DNA from: Limnoperna fortunei
Lineage: Eukaryota > Mollusca > Bivalvia > Mytilida > Modiolidae
DNA length: 64,000 bases
Direction: 5' to 3'
Assembly (NCBI GenBank): GCA_944474755.1
Contig: OX104112.1
Location: 80,303,756-80,367,755 of the forward strand
Shown: positions 22,216 to 32,400 of the stretch, one piece after another
Numbering within the stretch: position 1 is the stretch's first letter
Layout: the number at the start of each line of letters is the position of its first letter
Notes under the pieces: model-generated
Database searches by the model: none
The model's input: the letters and a program-made list of their open reading frames with translations, nothing else
Told to the model about the DNA's origin: nothing
Translations under genes and position numbers: made by a program

Positions 22216-22359
22216 ATCATGGAATCTTTCGACTAAAACATTGTCACAAAAACTGCAACTCGTTATGCCTTATGGGATCTAACTAGTACGAGCTAGTTTT
22301 TCGCGCCTTTTTTAATGCGTAGTAACGCCTTTTGTATATTACGTCATTTATTTGTGTGA

Positions 22360-22386
22360 ATGCTGAAGAGGATGGAAGACTGGACG
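22360..22386 (+). other. Exon-like start MLKRMEDWT with strong donor
   Basis: An ATG in a GC-richer patch (from about 22260, including a 'tacgtca' site) opens nine codons followed by 'gtaagtagc', a near-perfect donor. The next possible acceptor, 'tttttgacag' at 22574, joins in phase to EVCVVDVTI and a stop. The product is unknown and the model is speculative. Confidence 0.25.
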
Positions 22387-22574
22387 GTAAGTAGCGTGTC
22401 TGTCAAGCATCGTAATGTCCGAACTCTAAATCCATATAGCTTATTGTTATGTTATTATTGTCATCAGAGGCAATAATTCTTCATTAGTCATATTTTTAAA
22501 CTCAAAATTACTACGAATGTGTACACGATAATCGTCGAATATTGCAAATTATGAACTATCGTTATTTTTGACAG

Positions 22575-23705
22575 GAAGTGTGTGTTGTGGACGTTACAAT
22601 TTGACATAAGCATATTTCGAGTGTCAATAAGTCACTATCGAACAATTTTTTGTGGAAAATTACGACAACAGATTTATTTATACAGAGACGTGCCAAAAGT
22701 ATTCGGTCACAATGGTGACGTTGCCTTTCCGCTTAGAAAATATGATCACATTTTAAACATCATGCAAAAACAAATGAACCAACAAAAAAGAACATTTCTA
22801 ATCACATACCTTTAATATTTAATCAAATGTCCTTTAAGCCTAATAACATTCATAATCCTTTTGGGGATTGACTAAATATACAAGCTCTGAACAAACAGAG
22901 GAGAATGTTCATCCAGGTACGAAAAATTTCATCATACAATTTACCGTTTGATGTTATTGTTCCGGCGCGAGTGTGTTTTCTTTTAATAAATAACCACACG
23001 TTTTCTATTATATTAATGTCTGGTGACTGTGCTGGCCAACTCTTTCTTTTAATATTGTTCTCAGTCAAGTAATTTTGAGTAGTCCTTAAGCACGAACATC
23101 AGACTTCCTACGAGCAGTTGGTGATTTATATTCGCCAGGAGTTCCCGCACCAGAAGGCGAGACCAGAAAATGAAATCAACAAATTAAAAATTTTGAAAAA
23201 TATTTACGCTATTTTATGCAAGATAACATTAATATTACATTTATTTCAAAAGTTTAATCATGCTAATTACGATACCCTGTAATAACTGTATACAGTTAAT
23301 ATATCTAATATGGCTGAATTGACTATGGCCGATTTGATCTATGGACGAAGTGTACTATGGACAAACGGAGTATGGCCGAGACGTCCAGAAACATAATCAA
23401 AGAAATCTCAAGTGTCAATTTGTAACTACTACTGAACCATTTTTGTTGAAAATTACTATAGCAGATTAATTTTTATTTTGCTAACATTTATTATTAGATG
23501 GTTTAGTAAATAAACAATTATAAAATATCAATCATTAATTTTGTTGGTTTAACACTTGACACCTATTTTGGTATTATCAACGTGCCCATAACTTTTTGAC
23601 GGAAAATTGTGTTGTGGGCGTTACAATTGACATAAAGAAATTTCAAGTGTCAATAAGTAACTACCGACCATATTTGTTGAAAATTACTATAGCAGATTTA
23701 GTTTG
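22575..23705. repeat. Three dispersed direct repeats inside the CCATGG element
   Basis: A roughly 100-bp unit occurs at about 22575-22685, 23395-23475 and 23595-23705. Shared phrases are 'ggcgttacaattgacataa', 'caagtgtcaataagtaacta' and 'gaaaattactatagcagatt'. The Tc1 fragment sits between the first and second. Confidence 0.7.
22850..23090 (-). pseudogene. Tc1/mariner transposase C-terminal fragment
   Basis: The minus-strand frame reads TQNYLTENNIKRKSWPAQSP followed by DINIIENVWLFIKRKHT. WPAQSPDINIIENVW is the classic region around the third catalytic acid of Tc1-type transposases. The N-terminal two thirds, including both catalytic Asp residues, are missing. It is a different Tc1 lineage from the copy at 7631-9455, whose equivalent reads WPSMSPDVNPIEDLW. 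No inverted ends were identified. Confidence 0.85.
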
Positions 23706-24188
23706 CTAACATTTATTATTAGATGGTTTTGTAAATAAACAATTCTAAACTTCGAACTTGAATGGGGAACCTTGGTTTTTTGTTCTGTTCAGACAATTAT
23801 TTTCAGCGCAAAGCACGGAAATTTTTAAAGATTTTTTTAAGGTGTCAAGACAAAATTTTTTTTTTCAATATCAGCATTATTTTATATATTATTATTTTAT
23901 ATTTTGGGGATTAAATAATCTGATAATATTCAAGTTATTTTATACTTTTCCAAAAAATGATCTTTGGGCATGATCCAATTAATCTGAGAATTAACTGGTA
24001 AAGAATTTAATTTAAAAAAAATCCAGCCCCTCTTTCCAACTAACAAATTCAATGGTTTGTGCAATCGCATTCAAATTGGATAAATACATATGCATATATT
24101 GTAATCAACTAATTAACTTTCAAACCAATCTCTCATTAAACTAACAAATAAATAAATGACTAAATATAATTTGTTTCATTTGGTGCAG

Positions 24189-25007
24189 ATGAGAAGACTA
24201 AACATGAACTGACAGATATTCTGGCAGGACCTTCATTTAAGCGTTTGATAGATGAACTACAACTTCAATCAAGTTCAACATGACATAGAAAATGTTGCTG
24301 AACGTGCTGAAGAATTAGCTAGCAAAAAAAGGAAGAAAGACCTATCTAAATCAAATAACAAACAAAAAAATGAAAACCAAGCCATCAATAGACATGACAG
24401 AGGACAGTGAAAATATAGTCTATGGTATTTTAAACATGTTCATTTCTTTTAACATACTGTACTATTAAAAGTAATTTATTCACATACATGTACTAATGTA
24501 ATGTACCTATAGTTTATGGGTTAAAATAGACAATTTTTTGTAACAGATTTCTCGGCTTCTACAGAAGACTTCAAATTTGGTACACAGCTTAATAGTATGA
24601 TGAGTTGTAACGTGCCTCTTTTCCAGGTCAGTCGACCATCTACTTCCTGTTTTCCAAATGGTCAAGTGGGGTACTTAGCACGTCTTAGTGCAACCCTTTG
24701 TTTAGACTTGTATATATTAATACACATATTAACACTGATAAATATTTTTGCCATTATCATAATTATTTAATATATGAACCTCTTCTAAAATAAGCACATT
24801 ATTAACTTACATATACAACATTTACTGTACGAGTTTTAAAATTGTAATAAAATTTGGATTTCCATGTATTTAATTTGTTATTTATTTTAGGCCAAATTGG
24901 AAAAAATTGCAAATGACCTTGTGCTGACAGAGTTACAAAAAGCAGCATCATCAAGTACATGTACAGATAATCAACCCGCTTCCTGGCAAAGAACTGTTTG
25001 CATCTGA
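24189..25007 (+). other. Two exon-like pieces of an unrecognised gene
   Basis: After the acceptor 'ttggtgcag' at 24188 the plus strand reads, phase 2, EKTKHELTDILAGPSFKRLI and DELQLQ, then continues after an apparent one-base shift as QHDIENVAERAEELASKKRK with a Lys-rich end and a stop near 24408. A second piece, after 'ttattttag' at 24890, reads AKLEKIANDLVLTELQKAAS up to a TGA at 25005-25007. Both look helical and charged, possibly coiled coil. I do not recognise the family. They may be remnants of a gene captured or carried by the surrounding element. Confidence 0.35.
24530..24690. repeat. Family J repeat, copy in inverted orientation to 51240
   Basis: 'taacagatttctcggcttct' plus 'caaatttggtacacagctt' and 'tgagttgtaacgtgcctctt' are the inverse of phrases at 51300-51425 ('gaagccgagaaatctgttac', 'aagctgtgcaccaaatttga'). 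Confidence 0.75.
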
Positions 25008-25104
25008 GGAATTGTCAGGGAGGGATAAATTCACCTGATGACCTTTTTATTTGCAGTTATTGCATGTAAACAGTCCTTGAATTCAACCCAATATTATTTT
25101 TCAT

Positions 25105-25492
25105 GAGTTCAATGCCATGGAAAATAATATTGGGTTTTCCATGGAATGCCATGGATTTATTTCCATGGAGTATTGGAACATAAATTTACATGGTTTTCCA
25201 TGGAATTCCATGGAAAGTTATGTTCCAATACTCCATGGAAACTTGTCCATGGAATTTCATGGATTTCCATGGACAAGTTTCCATGAGTTCAATGCCATGG
25301 ACAAGTTTCCATGGAGTATTGGAACATAACTTTCCATGGAATTCCATGGAATAAGTAAATTTATTTCCATGCTAATTTTTTTCTTTTTTTCCATGGCAAA
25401 CCATGTAAAGTTATGTTCCAATACTCCATGGAAATAAATCCATGGAATTCCATGGAAGATAACTACAAATCCATGGAAACTCTAGGGATGGG
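25105..25492. repeat. Right CCATGG palindrome cluster
   Basis: Dense CCATGG palindromes with alternating direct and inverted copies of 'ccatggagtattggaacata' and 'tatgttccaatactccatgg' (around 25163, 25218, 25312 and 25412). The cluster is longer and more regular than the left one. The 70-residue open frame in it is an artefact. Confidence 0.85.
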
Positions 25493-25629
25493 GTACAAGT
25501 ACAGACACAGTCTGTACTACATTCAGCATCAGTGAGTAGTGAAATAAAATTACTTCATGAGCAACATATAAAGAGCAACTTATTGTCATTATTTTAAATA
25601 CCTATCTTACATAATTCTAACACAGTCAC

Positions 25630-25862
25630 TAATTAAAAAGTTGTCAAGCGACACCTGCCAGACTCATGTATTGCAGATGAACAACCTATATACCAACAAC
25701 TCCCATCATGCCATGCAGGGTTAATGGGAAACCTAAAAAGTTGAAAGTATAGCTACTGGTCCTTGAAATTGAAGTCATGGTCAGGCCTACCAGACTGTCA
25801 TGTACTATTCATCGGTAATCTATATACCAAATATTGTTATACTATCATATATAGTAATAGAG
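25630..25862. repeat. Diverged family A core units
   Basis: 'cagactgtcatgtactattc', 'aatctatataccaaatattg' and 'ccttgaaattgaagtcatgg' match the 146-bp core of family A. The element ends are absent here. Confidence 0.6.
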
Positions 25863-25863
25863 G

Positions 25864-26745
25864 ATCTCAACTTCTCAAACTTAAGAGCCTGTATCTCTCA
25901 CCTGACTTACACAAGCTTTTTAAGAGACATGAATTTTCTTGCAAATTTTGATGTTAAATGCTAAAGAGTTTATGTGAAGATGCTGTTTCTATAAATGTTG
26001 CCATGTTGAATTTCCAATCAGAAGCAATTTGTAAGACAGTTCCTGAGAAGAAGCCATTTTATGTTTTTTCATAGGTTAGTATGTTAAGTGATGTTCCATA
26101 GTTGCAGCAATCTTGTATTTTGGATCGAAACAAAAAACTCAAACTCAAATATTTCAAATCAATCTGCAACGAGGTTTGTAAAAAAAAGAAGATTTTTGAA
26201 ATTTCAGCCAATCAGAATGCATTAGTGGCCCTGGAAACCATGTTCAATTTGCTATTGGCTCGAAAAACTCAAAATAATACCATAACTATCCAACCTTCAT
26301 TTCTTTATAATTTGGCTTCATTGTGTGGAACAGGTTCAGAGAAGAACTTGTTTGTATTTTTTCCCATAGGGTCCTTTGTTACACTATGTCCTGTGATGGT
26401 GGGCATCTTGGATTGGCACAAAAAACTCAAACTTTTTAGAGGACCATCTAAGATACATTTCTGCAATATTTCAAATCAATCGGCCAAGCATTTTATGATA
26501 AAAGATTTTTGAAATTCAGCTAATCAGAACCCAGTAATGGCCCTAGCAGCCATGTTTCATATTAGATCATCACCAAAAACTCAAAAGAACCACCCCATAA
26601 ACATTGCGGCCAAGTTTGGTTCCTATTGGCCAAGTAGTTTTGAAGAAGAAGATTGAAATGTGAAAAGTTAACGACGCCGCCCACGACCATGGATGCCAGT
26701 GATGAGAATAGCTCACACTGACCCTTTGGGTCAGGTGAGTTAAAA
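25864..26745 (+). mobile_element. Family C HINE-like element, copy 1
   Basis: The start is 'aagagcctgtatctctcacc' then TGAC, and the end is 'agctcacactgaccctttgg' then 'gtcaggtgagttaaaaac'. CTCACCTGAC and GTCAGGTGAG are inverted. The terminal hairpin (26711-26739) pairs CTGACCC with GGGTCAG inside CTCAC/GTGAG. The interior has two or more related units with 'cagccaatcagaa' and 'tttcaaatcaatc'. The 136-residue open frame inside does not resemble a protein family. Structure suggests a Helentron-type non-autonomous element; this is inference. Confidence 0.6.
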
Positions 26746-26754
26746 ACTTTAATG

Positions 26755-26900
26755 CTGTCACTAGATGATGAAACTGAGGTCAAGGTCAGGTGACACCTAC
26801 TCTAAGGGTATACCAAATATTGTCAACCTACAATACATGGTTACTGAGGAAATGCCCTTATGAAAAACTTTAAAGGTTATAGTCATTGGACCTTAATATT
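26755..26900. repeat. Single family A core unit
   Basis: 'gaggtcaaggtcaggtgaca' at 26776, then 'ataccaaatattgtcaacct' and 'atggttactgaggaaatgcc'. This is one 146-bp-type unit without the family A ends, directly after a family C copy. Confidence 0.7.
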
Positions 26901-26901
26901 G

Positions 26902-26977
26902 AGAGTAGAGAATTACTTAAACTACAAGATATATTTATATTTTTATATTTTGTAGCTAAAGTAATTCTCTACTCTGT
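26902..26977. repeat. Short foldback hairpin
   Basis: 'agagtagagaattacttaaa' and the inverse 'aaagtaattctctactct' enclose an AT-rich loop of about 25 bp. Likely remnant of a foldback element. Confidence 0.8.
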
Positions 26978-27139
26978 AGACACTCAGCCCTTTCCTTGAA
27001 AAAGGTGACCTATTATATATGACTGTGGTCTTATCTGAAATGCTTCTTTCCTTTCTCAAGATACCAGAACTTTCATTCAACACTGTCACTTCAAAATGAA
27101 TAATATTAATAGTCTTTAAATGTAATAAAAAAAAAATTA

Positions 27140-27543
27140 AGAATGTGTCCATGGGACACAGATGCCCCCACTAAATGAAGTCCCAAACAGGAAGTAGTTT
27201 TCAGACAGGTCTGAAAGTTGCTTAGGACATACAACTTGTGATACTGAACCACCCTGCCAAATTTCAAATTGTTCTCGTGTACGGTTTCTGATAAAAGCTT
27301 GATGGAAATTAGTACCTACGGACTGATATCTTTACTTACAAATGAAGTCCCAAACAGGAAGTAGTTGTCCGACAGGTCTGAAAGTCACTTAGGACGTACA
27401 ACTTGTGATGCTGAACCACCCTGCCAAATTTCGAATTGTTCTCATGTACAGTTTCTGAGAAAAGCTTGAGGGAAATTCATACAGACGGACGGACATTAGT
27501 AAAACTTAATGTCCTCCGACATGTTGTTGCGGGGGCATAAAAA
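27140..27543 (+). mobile_element. Family B HINE-like element, copy 1
   Basis: It opens with the hairpin 'tgtgtccatgggacaca' and 'gatgcccccac', holds two core units of about 170 bp ('aacaggaagtagtt', 'gacaggtctgaaagt', 'gatactgaaccaccctgcca'), then a 'gacggacggac' tail and the end 'gttgcgggggcataaaaat'. ATGCCCCC at the start is inverted at the end. Copy 2 follows 80 bp later. Confidence 0.65.
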
Positions 27544-27622
27544 TTCCATTTGTATGCTTTGGCTTTTTCATGCTGATTCATCAGTCACATAGAAAGAATA
27601 TAAAGTCTGAATGAAAAAATCA

Positions 27623-28061
27623 AAGAATGTGTCCATGGGACACAGATGCCCTTGCTAAATGAATTCCTAACAGGAAGTAGTTGTCTGACAGGTCTGAAAG
27701 TTGCTAAGGACGTACAACTTGTGATACTGAACCACACTGTCAAATTTCAAATTGTTCTCATGTATGGTTTCTGAGATGTTCTCATGTAAGTTTTCTGAGA
27801 AAAGCTTGACAGAAATTTGTACGTACAGACAGACATATTTATGTACAAATGAAGAGCCAAACAGGAAGTAGTTGTCCAACAGGTCTGAAAGTCGCTTAGG
27901 ACGTACAACTTGTGATACTGAACAACCCTGCCAAAATTCAAATTGTTCTCATGTACGGTTTCTGAGAAAAGCTCGACGGAAATTCGTACGGACAGACAGA
28001 CGGACGAACGAACACGAGTGAAACTTAATGCCCCCTGACATGTCGTCGCGGGAGATAAAAA
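27623..28061 (+). mobile_element. Family B HINE-like element, copy 2
   Basis: Same layout as 27140-27543: 'aagaatgtgtccatgggac' start, two core units, a 'gacagacagacggacgaacg' tail and the end 'catgtcgtcgcgggagataa'. The first core unit has an internal 26-bp duplication ('tctgagatgttctcatgta' near 27771). The inverted ends are weaker than in copy 1. Confidence 0.65.
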
Positions 28062-29039
28062 TAGATGATATCAGTTTTGTATTTGTGCTCTAAGATTTTT
28101 TTCTAAATTAATGAGATGCAGATTATGCACACCAATCCACAATTCTCATGGATGCATGTTCAAAACTTGGTTTCTTAACAAACACCTGATTAACCCAGTT
28201 TAACACCATGAACTAAACTGCCCTGGTTTGACTCAGTAACTCATTGTAAGATCTACCAAATGATTAAATTGAGTTTTTACAATATCTGGAAAACTCAATG
28301 GCCATTGCAAACACTCTCAAAAAAACTTTAAAAAGAACTGACAATTAAAGTACATGTAATTGAACTTTTGGCATTATTAACGGCTCAAAGTACAAACTTT
28401 GAATTGTCTAAAATTGAGCAAAATTTAAGATTTTTTTAATTAAAAATCAGAATTAATTTTCAAACAAAAGTTTGTGTGTAGTTCATACATAACAATTTTA
28501 TATGTATTAAAATTACACTGAAGCTTAGAAAGGGTTTTAATTTTTTACAAGACTTACAATGAAATTTCATCACTAACAATAACGATATAGTTTCTGCCCA
28601 TTATTATACAGGGCTTCAATGTCGGAAGCCTTCACTTGCTGTTTTTAATTGAGTGAAAATTTAGATATTGCTAATTGGTCAACCGCAAGCACTACCTTCA
28701 TATGCATGGATGAGGGTTTATTTCTGCTTGCTATACAGTTTTGAATTGTTGAAAACAAGAAATTTAAAGTCATTAAAATGCTGAGATCACTAACTGCAAT
28801 AATGTGTTCATTTCATTATAAAAATTCAAAGTCAAATATTGCTAATTGGCGACAGAATCCACATAAAATACATTTTCTTTCATGGCAGTGAAATTCTATT
28901 TCTAATAATGAAACCAATAATTATATCATTGCTTTTAAAACCATTTAACAACACATCTTTAAGGTTGCTGTATATTAATCTTCAACTTGTACACAACTTG
29001 TACGCATATTAACAGACAGGATCAAAAGAATGAAAAGAG
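28062..29039. other. Unassigned AT-rich sequence
   Basis: No gene or structured repeat was recognised. Two short related phrases ('atattgctaattggtcaacc' at 28664 and 'atattgctaattggcgacag' at 28836) suggest an old duplication of about 170 bp. Confidence 0.45.
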
Positions 29040-29488
29040 AATACAACTTTACATTTGTCCGTAAATGTTAATTTTTATACCGTTTAAAACAATGGACAAC
29101 ATAGGGATTATACAATATAATCAATCACAAAAAATGATAATTTAGGCCTTATTTGTCCATGAAGGTCAATTTTTATACCTGTGCAGTTCAAAGCAATTGA
29201 CAACGTAGGGACTATACAACGACCAATAAAAAAAAAGTGTTGACTGTGCTAATGCCATCAAGGACCTTGGTTAGCATGCTCACATACACCACACTCCCAC
29301 ATACATATCAAGTTCCATAAGATGTGACCAGTAGATTCTGAATATCAGCATATATGAGTTGTTTTATAAATTTTAAGTTTTAAGAGGGAATAACTACTAC
29401 AAAAAACATTGTATCCTGTCGATATAACTACATATAGTGTCCATTACTACCAATTCTTATAAAATTGTGATCAGTTGTTAGAGGAATT
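29040..29488. repeat. Small tandem duplication followed by a family D unit
   Basis: Two units of about 115 bp share 'tttgtccatgaaggtcaatt' or variants and 'gacaacgtagggactataca' (29050-29225). Then a family D unit ('gttagcatgctcacatacac', 'acatacatatcaagttccat') at 29230-29488 runs directly into the 74-bp satellite. Confidence 0.6.
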
Positions 29489-32400
29489 GTGCTTAAAGAA
29501 CAGGCATGATGGATGGAAGGTTGAAGGATGGATAGACAGACTCATCAAAATTAGTATACCCTGTGCTTAAAGAACAGGCATGATGGATGGAAGGTTGAAG
29601 GATGGATAGACAGACTCATCAAAATCAGTATACCCTGTGCTTAAAGAACAGGCATGATGGATGGAAGGTTGAAGGATGGATAGACAGACTCATCAAAATC
29701 AGTATACCCTGTGCTTAAAAAACAGGCATGATGGATGGAAGGTTGAAGGATGGATAGACAGACTCATCAAAATCAGTATACCCTGTGCTTAAAGAACAGG
29801 CATGATGGATGGAAGGTTGAAGGATGGATAGACAGACTCATCAAAATCAGTATACCCTGTGCTTAAAGAACAGGCATGATGGATGGAAGGTTGAAGGATG
29901 GATAGACAGACTCATCAAAATCAGTATACCCTGTGCTTAAAGAACAGGCATGATGGATGGAAGGTTGAAGGATGGATAGACAGACTCATCAAAATCAGTA
30001 TACCCTGTGCTTAAAGAACAGACATGATGGATAGAAGGTTGAAGGATGGATAGACAGACTCATCAAAATCAGTATACCCTGTGCTTAAAGAACAGGCATG
30101 ATGGATGGAAGGTTGAAGGATGGATAGACAGACTCATCAAAATCAGTATACCCTGTGCTTAAAGAACAGGCATGATGGATGGAAGGTTGAAGGATGGATA
30201 GACAGACTCATCAAAATCAGTATACCCTGTGCTGAAAGAACAGGCATGATGGATGGAAGGTTGAAGGATGGATAGACAGACTCATCAAAATCAGTATACC
30301 CTGTGCTTAAAGAACAGGCATGATGGATAGAAGGTTGAAGGATGGATAGACAGACTCATCAAAATCAGTATACCCTGTGCTTAAAGAACAGGCATGATGG
30401 ATAGAAGGCTGAAGGATGGATAGACAGACTCATCAAAATCAGTATACCCTGTGCTTAAAGAACAGGCATGATGGATGGAAGGTTGAAGGATGGATAGACA
30501 GACACATCAAAATCCGTATACCCTGTGCTTAAAGAACAGACATGATGGATAAAAGTTTGAAGGATGGATAGACAGACTCATCAAAATCAGTATACCCTGT
30601 GCTTAAAGAACAGGCATGATGGATGGAAGGTTGGATGGATAGCCAGACTCATCAAAATCAGTATACCCTGTGCTGAAAGAACAGGCATGATGGATGGAAG
30701 GTTGAAGGATGGATAGACAGACTCATCAAAATCAGTATACCCTGTGCTGAAAGAACAGGCATGATGGATGGAAGGTTGAAGGATGGATAGACAGACTCAT
30801 CAAAATCAGTATACCCTGTGCTTAAAGAACAGGCATGATGGATAGAAGGTTGAAGGATGGATAGACAGACTCATCAAAATCAGTATACCCTGTGCTTAAA
30901 GAACAGGCATGATGGATAGAAGGCTGAAGGATGGATAGACAGACTCATCAAAATCAGTATACCCTGTGCTTAAAGAACAGGCATGATGGATGGAAGGTTG
31001 AAGGATGGATAGACAGACACATCAAAATCCGTATACCCTGTGCTTAAAGAACAGACATGATGGATAAAAGTTTGAAGGATGGATAGACAGACTCATCAAA
31101 ATCAGTATACCCTGTGCTTAAAGAACAGGCATGATGGATGGAAGGTTGGATGGATAGCCAGACTCATCAAAATCAGTATACCCTGTGCTTAAAGAACAGG
31201 CATGATGGATAGAAGGCTGAAGGATGGATAGACAGACTCATCAAAATCAGTATACCCTGTGCTTAAAGAACAGGCATGATGGATGGAAGGTTGAAGGATG
31301 GATAGACAGACACATCAAAATCCGTATACCCTGTGCTTAAAGAACAGACATGATGGATAAAAGTTTGAAGGATGGATAGACAGACTCATCAAAATCAGTA
31401 TACCCTGTGCTTAAAGAACAGGCATGATGGATGGAAGGTTGGATGGATAGCCAGACTCATCAAAATCAGTATACCCTGTGCTGAAAGAACAGGCATGATG
31501 GATGGAAGGTTGAAGGATGGATAGACAGACTCATCAAAATCAGTATACCCTGTGCTGAAAGAACAGGCATGATGGATGGAAGGTTGAAGGATGGATAGAC
31601 AGACTCATCAAAATCAGTATACCCTGTGCTTAAAGAACAGGCATGATGGATAGAAGGTTGAAGGATGGATAGACAGACTCATCAAAATCAGTATACCCTG
31701 TGCTTAAAGAACAGGCATGATGGATAGAAGGCTGAAGGATGGATAGACAGACTCATCAAAATCAGTATACCCTGTGCTTAAAGAACAGGCATGATGGATG
31801 GAAGGTTGAAGGATGGATAGACAGACACATCAAAATCCGTATACCCTGTGCTTAAAGAACAGACATGATGGATAAAAGTTTGAAGGATGGATAGACAGAC
31901 TCATCAAAATCAGTATACCCTGTGCTTAAAGAACAGGCATGATGGATGGAAGGTTGGATGGATAGCCAGACTCATCAAAATCAGTATACCCTGTGCTTAA
32001 AGAACAGGCATGATGGATGGAAGGTTGAAGGATGGATAGACAGACTCATCAAAATCAGTATACCCTGTGCTTAAAGAACAGGCATGATGGATAGAAGGTT
32101 GAAGGATGGATAGACAGACTCATCAAAATCAGTATACCCTGTGCTTAAAGAACAGGCATGATGGATGGAAGGTTGAAGGATGGATAGACAGACTCATCAT
32201 AATCAGTATACCCTGTGCTTAAAGAACAGGCATGATGGATGGAAGGTTGAAGGATGGATAGACAGACTCATCAAAATCAGTATACCCTGTGCTTAAAGAA
32301 CAGGCATGATGGATAGAAGGTTGAAGGATGGATAGACAGACTCATTAAAATCAGTATACCCTGTGCTTAAAGAACAGGCATGATGGATAGAAGGTTGAAG

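Larger units (their letters stand above)
21914..25493. mobile_element. Candidate large inverted-end element with CCATGG palindrome clusters
   Basis: CCCATCCCTAGAGTTTCC (continuing CATG) begins at 21914 and its exact inverse ends at 25492, giving 21-bp perfect inverted ends around about 3.58 kb. Inside each end is a dense cluster of CCATGGAATTCCATGG-type palindromes. The interior contains exon-like pieces with good splice signals on the plus strand (22360, 24189, 24891), a Tc1 fragment, and three related direct repeats. No target duplication was recognised at the edges, so the limits rest on the inverted ends alone. I do not recognise a transposase of its own, so it may be non-autonomous or a hybrid of several insertions. 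Confidence 0.55.

Noticed and set aside
26102..26512. 136-residue plus-strand open frame
   Set aside because: It lies wholly within a family C element and related units elsewhere are not open, so it is chance.
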